64,000 nucleotides of DNA, taken from positions 3,286,001 to 3,350,000 of the forward strand of contig NC_056767.1 in assembly GCF_018687715.1 (NCBI RefSeq). The letters run 5' to 3'. The notes beneath the pieces are model-generated. The model saw only the letters and a program-made list of their open reading frames with translations, was not told the DNA's origin and did not search any database. Shown piece by piece: positions 12,097 through 24,000 of this stretch (the stretch's first letter is position 1; each line of letters opens with the position of its first letter). This stretch comes from Carya illinoinensis (Eukaryota; Streptophyta; Magnoliopsida; Fagales; Juglandaceae). Both the position numbers and the translations under genes were made by a program.

Positions 12097-15000
12097 CTTG
12101 ATTTACCTCTCCAACATATTCGATAAGAAAATGCCCTTTGGATATATTTTCTAGCAACTTTAGCCCATAACCCTTCTTCCCACTACGAAACCATTCCAGT
12201 TTAGCATACTTCTGTTTCTGGAACTGCAAATAAACATTCAATTAAACAATGCCCCCTCTCACAATGAATTTCATTAAGATAAACAAATAGATTGCTAGCT
12301 GCAGTAAACAGCTAAGTTACTTGTTGATTTGAACAGAGGTCTCCACATGGACAGGTGCCTTGCACGCATTCAATATTAAGCATTCGGTTCAGACATTCAT
12401 CTCCACAACCCAACTGCTCATTTGAAGCTGGTTTGCAATGGCAAACCATTATCTGATTAAGAAATGATAAAATACATAACATTAGAAAAATGTAAACTGG
12501 CCTCCATAGCCTCACCTTTTGCATGGGGATATGAAAAGGAGACAAAAATCATGAAAGTAAGAAATATTTGGGTGTATATGAAAAGGGGAAACAAAAGTAT
12601 AATATTTTTTTTTTTTTTTTTTGATGTCGGGGAACCTCTCCAAGGCAGGGCCCTTTGGACCCACCCCTGCAGAATAAACCCCGGTCCCATGCACCGCACC
12701 CTTGAAAGTTTCCCTACACGGAACTGGTTAAATCGCTAGCTTTTCACCGGGGGGTGTGGCCCCAAAGGATTGTTTGCACCCATGAGGTGTTGAACCTTGG
12801 ACCTTGAAGGGAATGAGACCCCAAGACCAAGGCCTTCACCACTTGGGCCAACCCCTTGGGGTTACAAAAGTATAATATTTAACACAAAAAGAATAATGCC
12901 TTGGACACAATGTGTTGCATGAGAACAAAAGGAATATATTTATGTTGTGTGCAAATTAACCTATTGATCATGTGAAGATAATAACTATAAAGTAGACTAT
13001 GTTATTCAAAATCTGATGAATACCAACTCCATTAGTTGGGTTCAAAATTAATCCACCAACTTCCTAAGTGGTACCTTTTTTTATAGAAGAGTACAGTATC
13101 CCTTTTTTGTATGAGTTAAAAAGACTGATAGAGATCAAAATATTCAAAATAACATAACAATAAAGGTATCCCAATTTTAAGTAAATGGTACCCTTTTATT
13201 TAATATTAACGATAAAATACTTTGGTATGGACAGTAAGAACATAAAACGATAACGTATGCATATCTATTTCATCGTAGTTCATCAAACAACAAAATATTT
13301 TTCGCTAGAAGTGGTTTCTTGTTAAACTAGTTAAACGGGGGTAACATTGGTTTTTTTTTTTTTTTTTTTTTTTTTTTTGGCAAAACCTAAATTGTGAAAA
13401 CTGTTAGGCGATTTGCCTTGTTAGTAGCATGAATTATTCTACTTGTCATACAGCTGATATCCTATTTATTACCAGTACCATAGAAGGAAAGCTAAAATTT
13501 CCCAACATCTACTGAAAAAGATAAACAGGTAGCAAATCAACAATACTGATAATTGAAATTAGAGGTCAATTATGTACCTCATCAATAGTCTGGGTTTTAC
13601 GTTTACGATGCAAAAACTCATTATTAGAAATACACTTAAAAGTTGATTCTTGGTAACCTGAGAAAAAAACAAGTATCATAAATCAGAAAATGTGAAAATA
13701 AAAGATGACATAATAACTCAACATAAGTCTGGTTTAGCTTGTATCCAATGCTATCACTACTAAATACCACATACCTGTTGAACGCTTACATTCCAATGCC
13801 TTATAATTTAAGCGGGCATCATTAACATCTTCTTCACCAGATGCATCAGATATATCCAACTCTACATTGATCTCTGCATTGGACTTCTCTTGAGGTATTG
13901 AGCAATCAGCAAAGGCTATATCCATGTTGTCCTTACAGGTCCTTTAAAAATGAAAAACATAAAGCAAAATCAAATGCTGAATAGCAAATAAAAATTTAAA
14001 AATAATAGATGCTAAAAAATATTTTAGCTGTGTAAACCTTTGAAAATAGAAGGTAAATACATATAACATAAAGAACTAATGGACCACAAATGATTCCGAG
14101 CACCAAAGAAAGGTAAAAAATATATAATCAATTGAAATAATGAACTGCATGTGATTGCATATACCAAAGACAAATATCTTCAGATTATAAAGTACTCAAT
14201 TAGTCCCAAGACGGCAATGAGATATGGAAGTTCTGAAATGAGAGAACTCCAATCTAACAGGGGAACTCTCAAATCCCCAAAAGAGAACAACACAGATGCC
14301 CTTCATTTCTTAAATCAAATATGATCTGAAAATGGTTTTTTTTTTTTTTTCTTTTTTTATAAGTAAGAAACTTTATTGAATGAAACTAGGCAGAACCCAT
14401 GTACACAGTTAGTATACAAAAGAAGCACCTAATTACATTCTAGAAAGCTGAAAAGAAAACAAAAACTCGTGAGCATTCCCTCCCTCAAGAACAATAGTAA
14501 CCCCTAGGGGTTGGTTCAAGTGGTAAAGGCCTTGGGCTTGGGGGTATGCTTCCCCAAGTCTAAAGGTTAAAATCCCCTTGGATGCAAACAATCTCTAGGG
14601 GCCATCGGGTTGGGGGATTTTCTCCTTGAATTACCCGAGGTGCACTTGCGAGAAACTCCTTGCTGAGAGCTTGTGCACCCCCGAGATTAGTCAGAATGTT
14701 ATTCCTGGACACCCAGTGCCAATCAAAAAAAAAAGCAAAAAAGAACAATAGTCAAAAACCACTGCAGCAAAGAAGACACAAACAATTTCCAGATGGTTAT
14801 TCTCACTGTTCCAACTAAAAAATGAATTCACCTTACCAATAAACACATCTTTTTTTTTATATAAGTACCTTACCAATAAACACATCTAAAAGTCAAACTT
14901 CACCACAATGTAACATAAATGACAATATAAGTACATACATGTCAAAATATTATAAGCGCACATCCTTTCAGCCTCTCACTAGATAGATTTGCATCTCTCT

Positions 15001-18000
15001 TTCCTTTAAGAACCTTTAAGTCTGAACTCAGGTCACACAGGATGTTTTTAATAAGTAAAATAATATCATTTTATACTGCAAAGGACCAATCCAATTACAC
15101 AGGATATACACAAGAAAGATGGCTATCTAGAAGGTGAAAATGATACAAGAAAATAATATAAATTCAGCCCATGGAGATCTATAGGGGCTGTCCAGAGGAA
15201 AAGTGTACTGAAAGAACATCTCAATCCTCGAAACTTATTTTTTTCCTTTTATTTATCAATAAACAAGGATTTTATTGATGAAATACATAATTGTTATTTT
15301 GATATAAAATGGTTCCCACTTGCATCAAAATAACATTTCTGTACGCATTAAAGCAGACTTCCTTTAGTTTTTTTCCTACAAGACCGCTTGTGTTAGAGGA
15401 AATATATAGAACCTAAGAAATCTATAAATACTAAATAGGGTCCGCGTTTGATGCACTGCCTGCTTGGAAAACTTTTTGTCTAAATCTACGCAATTTTATC
15501 TTTTCCTAAAATTCATATGAGAGCCTTTACTCATGTCATGGATCTTCTTTTTTTTTATAGGTAAAATAGGTTTTATTGATCCACGTAAATAGGCAAAGCC
15601 CGAGTACACAAGAGGTATACAAGAAAAAGCCTAATTACAAACTACGTGTTACTGATAGTAGCATACAAGTCATTAAGACTCGTTCCATTTGATACAATAG
15701 AAGAGGCCCAAAGCAACAAAGTATGAAAGAAAAAATCCCTAAAACTATCCGGAGAGCGTTCCCTATCCTCAAACAGCGACCACATTAAACATAAGGTACC
15801 ATCTTACATACAACTGCGATCTGGCGATTGTCCCTAATCCCTTGCCAGCAAGACAATAAATCTATCACCCTCCTAGGCGTGGCCCATGCGATACCAAACC
15901 TCAAGAAGATTGCATCCCACAATACCTTAACCACTTCCCAATGAAGAAGAAGGTGGTCCACTGATTCGCTGTTGCGTTTGCACATGTAGCACCAATCCAT
16001 TGTATAGAGTCATCGCTTTCAAAACTTGTCGATTGTTAATTTTTACCACATGAAGCCACCCAGCCAAAGAAAACAACCTTGAGGGTAACATTGCTCCTCC
16101 AAATGCTCTTCCAAGGGGAGTCATTGAAGGAGTAGGTCAACAAGGCTTTGTGTTATGAACGAACTGAAAATTTCTTGTTCCCTGTGCAAGTCCAGAGTAA
16201 TTTGTCCCCCCTTCTTGCCTTGTGCTTCAGCAAATATAACACTCTGTAGAAATCAGTGATATCTCCAACTTCCTAATCCTGTACAGGTCTAGTGAATCTC
16301 ACTAACCAAGTAATGGAATCAGCAGTACTACACATGTTATCAGCCACCGAAGAGCCTTGATCAGACACTATCCTATAAAAAGAGGGGAAGGCGTTTTTCA
16401 AAGCAACATCCCCGCAACAAATATCATGCCAAAACTTGATTCACATGCCCCCTCCCACCTCAAACCTGCAGTTGCCGAGAAAATCACCCTAGCCATTCCG
16501 GATAAGTTTCCAAACTCCCATGCCATAAGCCCCTCTTACTTCCTTAGAGCACCAACCTCCCCAGACGCTCCCATATTTGACATCTAAAATATTCCTCCAA
16601 AGAACATCTCCCTCAAGATGATAACGCCATAGCCATTTTCCGAGAAGAGCCTTGTTGAAAGTTCTCAAATTTCTTAAGCCCAACCACAAGACAACGGAAT
16701 GCATACTTTATCCCATTTGATTAAATGGAATCTCTTTGTACCCTCTATCCCCCCCCCCCCCCTCGGGAGGCCCAAAAAAAAAAAAGTCACGAAAGATCTT
16801 CTCCAGTCTAACCCCTGTAGGCACTAGAAATAACGAAAGGAAGTATGTAAGGAGATTAGATAATGTACTCTTAATAAGCGTGATTCTCCCGCCCTTAGAC
16901 AAGTAGATTCTCTTCCATCCCACCAGTTTGCCTTTTATTTTCTCAACAATCCCTTCCCACATTACCTTATAATTATGAGGGGCTCCCAAAGAGAGTCCAA
17001 GATATTTCATAGGCAAGGATGAGACCTTGCATCCCAATATGGCAGCCACCTCCCTTAAGTTGTTGACTAAGCCAACGGGACTACTTTTGACTTTGATAAA
17101 TTTACCTTAAGGCCAGATACAGCTTCAAAACAAAAGAGGAATGCTCTTAGAGAGTGAAGTTGATCCAGATCCGGGTCACAAAAAATCAACTTATTATAGG
17201 CGAAAAGAAAATGGGAAACCGTCAAGTTTCCATGCGTAGAAACACCCACCGAGAAACCCGAGATGAAACCCCTATCCACACCTCGTCCAGCATTCTGCTT
17301 AGCACATCCATAACTAGAATAAATAAGAGTGGGAATAGTGGATCCTCTTGTCTCAATCCCCGAGAGCTGTTGAAGAAGCCTTCGGGAGTGCCACTGACCA
17401 AGACAGACAGAGAATCTAACAGTTGTGATACAATGCTTTATCCATTGACACCATCTTTGCCCAAAGCCGTACCTACCAAGGATATACAACAAGAAATCCC
17501 AGTTCACATGATCAAATGCTTTTTCCATGTCCAATTTACACAAGATACCTGGAACGTCGACTCTGACTCTGCTCTCCAGGCATTCATTGGTAATGAAAAC
17601 CAAGTCTAATATTTGCCTTCCTTTCACAAAAGCATTTTGTGTCTTCAAGACGATCTTCCCCATGACATCGCTCAATCACTTCACTAAGACTTTAGAGATT
17701 ATCTTCTAAACCCCACTTACCAAGCTTATGAGACGGAAATCATTCACTTCCACCGACCTCACCCTCTTGGGGATAAAGGAGACATTAAGGCTCTTCTCGA
17801 ATTTTATAAAAGAGTGAAACTCAATAAAAACCTTCATTAGATCCTCCTTCACAATGTCCCAACAAGCGTGAAAAATGGCCATTGGAAAGCGATTTGATCT
17901 AGGGCTTTATCTTTGTTCATACTTTTTAGCACTCCAAGCACCTCACCTTCTTCAAAAGGCCTCTCCAACCAAACCGCGTTTGTGTGGTCGATGGAGTCAA

Positions 18001-21000
18001 AAACTAAACCACCAACCTTGGGCCTCCAAAGGTACTGCTCAGTCAGAAGCTTGTCATAAAAGTCGACAATATGATCCTTAATAGCGTCTCTATCCAATAA
18101 TACCCCGCCCTCCTCATGAAGAACCTTTATGGCGTTGTTTCTTCGATGAGTATGCAACTCTATGAAAAAACTTTGTACTCCTATCCCCCTTCCTTCAACC
18201 AAAGGGCCCGTGATTTTTGCCTCCACAAGATCTCCTCCATAAGGGTGATTTTTTCCAACTCGGCGACTATAGTCAATCTCCTTTCCCTATCATCAACTGA
18301 TAACTCCCCTCCCACCTATTGTTCGTCAAGTTGCGCAACTCCAAAAATAGTTTGTCCCGCTGATCATTGATGTTCCCAAAGAATTCCAAATTTCTTAGAT
18401 CATTCTTCAAAGTTTTAAGCTTCCCAACTAAAACAAAAGTAGGAGTGCCCGTGAGCTGATAAGAGGCCCACCACGCACTGACTTTCTCAATGAACCCATC
18501 CAACTTCAACCACATGTTCTCAAACTTAAAATATCTCCATCCCTCGTGAAGACCCCCACAATCTAGCAATATGGAAAAATCATCCAAGCAAAGGCAAGGG
18601 AGTCGTTTTTGGTATAAAGTGGGGAAGTGGGCCTCCCAAGAAGGAGAAACAACAAACCTATCCAACCTCGACTAGGCTCTTCCATTTGACCAAGTGAAGT
18701 CTCCCCCTGCTAAAGGGATATCCACCTAGTCTAGCTCAAATAAAAGGTCAGAGAAATCAGCCATAGCAGAACCCATGCCAAAAACCCCCAACCGCTCACT
18801 CGAAAACCGAGTGATATTGAAATCACCCCCAATACACCACGGAATCTCCCACCAACTGCATAGGCCAACTAACTCATCCCAGAGAAATTTTCTACTACTG
18901 TCATCATTTGCCTGTAAACACCTGCGAACCCCCAACCAAAACCATCATCCACATTCGTGAAAGAGCATGCTACTGAAAATTCCCCTACGCATTCCTCCAC
19001 AAAATTAACTGCTCTCTTATCATACATCACTAGGATACCCCCTGAAGCACCCTTTGAAGCGAGGGTGGTCCATCCTGCATAAGGGCAATTCCACAAACTT
19101 TTGATGATGTGCCTATTAATGAACTTTAGTTTCGTCTCCTGCAAACAAATAACATCTGCCTTCCATTCCCGTAATAAATTCTTCACCCTAAGGCGCTTGT
19201 TCGGGTCATTCAAATCCCGAATATTCCATGAGAGAATCTTGGGCTTCATGGATCACTGGGATTCACCTTATCCTTGTTTCGCCCGTGCTCACGCTACCCT
19301 CCCGTGCATCATAGTTTATGGAGCAGGCAAGTCTCTTGAGCTCCCTATCCTTCTTAACTGCAAATCTAGCAAGTGAAGGCTGACCTGCTTTCATTGCGAT
19401 TAGTAGAGCTTGTAACTGATCTTCAAAACCCTCGCAGGACATTCCCAAGCATCATCGTTGATCTTCTGGAAAACCCAATCTAGTTGCAAATCAGCCCAAG
19501 AAGCTGCTGGTGGCAACGAACAGGGGGCGCTAGGCACTTCCCCGAATTCACCCAGGTTAGAAAGCTGAGTGTCAGCCTCAAGCACTTTGCACACGAGTCG
19601 TAATTCTGACCCAAAAAAAGATCCTTCATCCGAGAACCCCCCATCTAAAGAGGAGTTGTCAACCTCTGACCCTCTGTGCATAAGACCCTGGATAAGGTCT
19701 CTAAGAGACCTAATGAAAGCAGAGGGATTTCTGGAGCTTCCCCCGTGGCTGGCCCAATTGAAGTCGACACCCCCACTCCGTTAGTCCTGCCAATTGTGGT
19801 CGGGAGCTACTCCAGCTAGTCGACGGTAACCATTGGTCCTTTCTGTGACAACGGCGAACAATAGATGGCATAGGAACTGCTAGCAACCTCCATCACAACC
19901 AAACCAGCAGCCATCGCGGGAGAAAATATCTCATGGAAGGCCATCGGGTGCTCACTACCCATGTCGGAAGGGTCGTCGTCGACCGTCGGAGGGTCTGTGC
20001 CAGCACAAAGGCCAACACAACCGCCGGCAGCAGGAAAGCCTTAAGCAGGCCGGAGGTTGAGGGCACTGAAGATGGCTAGGCCTACCAAGCAAGATGAGGG
20101 GACCTAACAGGGGCCAGCAGGTTTACAACCTGTAACCAAGGGCTTGAGGCCCGTGACTGAGGCCTGACTACGCAAAGTTTTTTTTTTAATAAGAATATTA
20201 TATATATCAAAAGAAATAACCAAGTACATTGGACGTATACAAGAAAACACCTTACCCATATTAAAGAGCCCCTAATGACCCAAAAAGCCCGTAAAAAACA
20301 ATCCAAAATACACTAATCCCAGAACATCCTGAAATACCCAAAAAATTACTTTGAGCCTCAACACCTAGTTTCCCGCAAAACTAATACCCAACCCCAACCC
20401 CAGCCCCAATCCCATATGTTTCCCGTCTTCACAATGCCCTCCCTTTAGACTTCCCTCTACTTGAGCTACCTCCCTTAACATCGTAATTGATTGGCCAAGA
20501 AAGACGCTGTAACTCCTTGTTTTTCTTGAAACTCTTGGTTTCAAGCGCATGGCTTGCCTCTATCATTGTGATTAGTTCATTGAACTAGTCTTCGCATCCT
20601 CCATGTGAAATCCCCACGAAAGGCAAAATCTCGTTAACTTTAGGCAGAATCCAATCCGCTATAGGAGAAAGAGAGACCATGGGAGTAATATTGTCCTTGG
20701 ACACATTATTCAACTGCATTCTCAATTCTAGACTTTCCTCCACGCAAGGCACCAACGACAAGTCCCGTACCTCCTCGTCAACTCCGTTGTTTCTTTCCAT
20801 CCACATTGGAGCTTCTGGAGTGATAGCAAGTCCCTTCGCCTCTAACGACCCTATACGTGAAACTTCAGCGGAGCCTACATCTCCTTTACCATTTTCCTTC
20901 AACTCCGACATGGGAGCCGCAGTTTCTTCGAGCAAGGGTGTAACACCATTTGTTTGTTTATCCTATGTTACCTAAAGCGAATGACAATCCATTACTGCAT

Positions 21001-24000
21001 TCTCTACACCAACAATCGACGTAGACCCCACTTCAAATAACCTAGATTTCCTTTTGACCCACCACACTCTCCTAGATCTGGTTATAGGGACAGGGCCGAA
21101 TCCGATCTTCCGTTTTCCTTTATCTGAATTTACAGGATTTGAGCCTATCTTAGTCTTGTTTCTAACAACCCTATTGCCTCCAACTGAAAGCGTATCTATT
21201 TGCATAGACAAGAAAGCTATCACTGCCTTCAACTCGACATGTTGGGTTTCCATATCCTTTAGAGAATTTTGCATTGCTTCAAGCGGGTCCTGAGCTTGCG
21301 TGATCTGCAGACCACTTTCACCATTCCTCTCACTCTGAGCCAACGAAGCATGACCCATCTTCAAAACTGCCGCATATGAATGCCTCGCCACCATGGATGT
21401 GCTTGGGTCTTTATGATTCACCTCCAAATTGACGTTCTCATTCTCCTTTCAGTTTCCCTTCCTAGAGCCCTCAACAAAGAGAAAATCCGCGGCTCTGCAC
21501 AATTCCGCAGCAAACTTCTCCCAACCTTGTCCTTCCTGCCCTTTAGGAATTACTTCAATACTCCGCCAGCCTCCTCCACCATATTCAGTGACAGTTAGAT
21601 ACCAACCATGCTTATTGAAGCATCGTTGAACCATGATTTCTTTGTTGCCTTCGCGCAAGTGTTTTGTAAAATCTGAATTTCCCCCTACCTTTAATGCTGC
21701 TCACACCATCGCTACCAACCATTCTATACCATTCCGACCCATCACTACATATCTCTAAACCCTTCTACTCCTCTCCACTATTTTTAAAGAAGACCTCCAA
21801 GTTTCTGGAAAAAACTCAAAAGCCTTCGATTCCACCCAAAAACGCACCATCTGACCCATAGTGATTCAACTTCAAAAGCAAGGGCTAAAAGGCTTCATTT
21901 TGTCGGAAAAAAAGCTTTGGGAATAGTCACTGCAAACTACAAAACCAAACGCCTAAAGTAAACAGTACAACAGTGACTGTGAAACACCCTCCGAGAGGTC
22001 GCCGGTGTCCATCGATACTTTCTATGGAAGCCAACAGGGTCATCGCTCTTGTCAAATCACGGAAAGTGAAGCCCAACCAAAAAAGACCCAGTCGCCGGAG
22101 AATGGCCAACGTCGGAGGCCAAGGAAGAGGTCTCGAGGACCTGTCGCACCTTTCTGTGAGGTAATGTATACTCAGCGATGCCGGTGGCTCCACTTAGAAC
22201 ACTGGTGTGAAAGACAGATAGAGATGGCGCAGAAAACCCAGATCATCGGAAGGATATCCGGCATCAAATGCCCTTCAGTGACGTCGCCGATGTCTGCTGG
22301 TCCTAACTATGCCTCAACAAGATAGGGCTCATGGGCCCACTCCCTTGCCCAGTTCATCAGCATTTGAAGGCCCACTATGCCCATCCATAAACTCATGCCC
22401 AGCCCTTGCAAACGCCTGTCTTCCATCTTTAGTTCCTTTTGCAGAAACCACATTCTTCCGTAAGCCACAGACAGCAGCATCAACAGTAGCCTCATTGCCC
22501 AGTTCCATCACCATACTCAGACCCATATCAACTTTTTGCATCAGAAGGGAAACTTCTTCTACTACTCCAGAAAGCTGAGCTTTGACAGCCCAAAAAATAC
22601 CCTCAACTTTTTACAACCGTCAGAATTCCCCCCCCCCCCCCCGCCCCCTCTGACCACTGGGTAAGGACTGTGCTTCCCATATACACTAGGCAAGGTGCCC
22701 TTTGACGCCATGGCAAAGGTGCATTCTGCTGAGGAACCAGCCAAGATGGTAGCATAGGTGGCTGAAGTCCTTGCTTCCAACCCAACGCCAGGTGTATCTC
22801 CCCTATGCAATACACCCTGTGGTTTCCATTGCACCAACTCCTGTTCAGCCACCTTCTTGAGGTGATACGCAATTCCACAACCCTTGTTGCCTTTAGGAAC
22901 AATTAGAGAGCCCCTTCTCCTGCCATTATTAAGCTCCTCCAGGTGGAGATAACAGTCCCTAGAATTTCTATGATGTTGCAAGGTAAGAGTCCCTAGAAAT
23001 CAGCTCCGGCGAGAGGCACCGGAGTGGGCGTGCATGCATGCAGGTTCTAAGAATAGTACAGAGAGAAAAAAGATTTAACACAAGATTTAAAACTAAATGA
23101 TGTCATGGATCTTATTGTCAGTAAAACCATGATATCAGTGTTTTATGGTGTCCCTACTAAATTATAGTTCTGTATACCCTTTACTTTCTAAATTGGCTCT
23201 CTAGATCCTATTGAAGGCAGGCAGATCCCAATACTATAAAAAGTCTGTGTGATTGGACTTAATCACCTTGGAGTAAACTATTTCCAGAACAATCAAGCGA
23301 CATCATGGAAAAGATGTTTAGCTTGCCTAGGCTTCCAATTCTATTCACTTGCAGAATCAATAGACTTGAATTCATATTATTTTCAGCACTAGCTAAAAAA
23401 GTTTTAAAAAAAAAAAAAAAATCCCTATGATGCATCAAGAGGATGTAATTTCCTACATCAAACCAGACCTGGATGCAAATTACTCATATATATTCCCTAC
23501 CAAGAGTATATAATCCCTAAGCCTTTTTACATCAAACTATAGAAAATAACTCATCAAAGATTCTGTCCCAATTAATAATTATGTACAACAATTCAACTCA
23601 CAGCCAAATATGCAAATACCAAGTTTCTTAAGGTTTTTAGATTGCTAGCATTTTTTGAAATAATAAAGACGTATAAAAGAAGGTGTACCATGTGCAATTT
23701 GTTTTATCAATTAAATCTGCAAGCATTGCTGGTATACGGCGCCATTTATGACACTCATCACACAGCACCCAAGCCTTACGCGGGGGTGGATACTGATTCT
23801 CTAAGCCACCCAGTACCATGTTCAAGTTAGATTCATCCGTGACTGCAGTATTGTCATCAGCGTTGGTTTTTTCAATGCCATCAACATCATGACTTCCTAT
23901 AGCAATGAGACATGTTAAATCAGTAGAATTTAAATTGCCTATGCTAAAGGAAAGTTAAGAGCACTTACCTATAAAAAAACACAAGTTAAAAGTACTTACA

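Larger units (their letters stand above)
15547..23099 (-). mobile_element. L1-type LINE in ASHH2 intron 2, carrying a nested LINE
   Basis: Bounded by a perfect 14-bp target duplication, ATGTCATGGATCTT, at 15533-15546 and 23100-23113. The minus-strand order is 5' leader, ORF1 start (22981-22307), interruption by a second LINE (20174-22301), ORF1 end (to 19263), ORF2 (19249-15785), and a 3' tail ending TTTTACCTAT plus A. Without the inner insert the element is about 5.4 kb. It lies in the sense orientation of ASHH2. Many frame breaks make it dead. It accounts for most of the 9.7-kb intron. Confidence 0.9.

Noticed and set aside
11870..12241. 123-codon minus ORF through the GA repeat
   Set aside because: Its first part is real ASHH2 exon 6, but the rest is intron read-through with Ser-Leu repeats from the microsatellite. 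A good donor ends the exon at 12107.
12770..12863. Possible tRNA gene (box A and B present)
   Set aside because: The boxes belong to a SINE with target duplication and poly(A). No cloverleaf with acceptor pairing could be drawn. The same applies at 14.5 and 8.3 kb.
17154..17609. 151-codon plus ORF
   Set aside because: Antisense shadow of the LINE reverse transcriptase on the minus strand.
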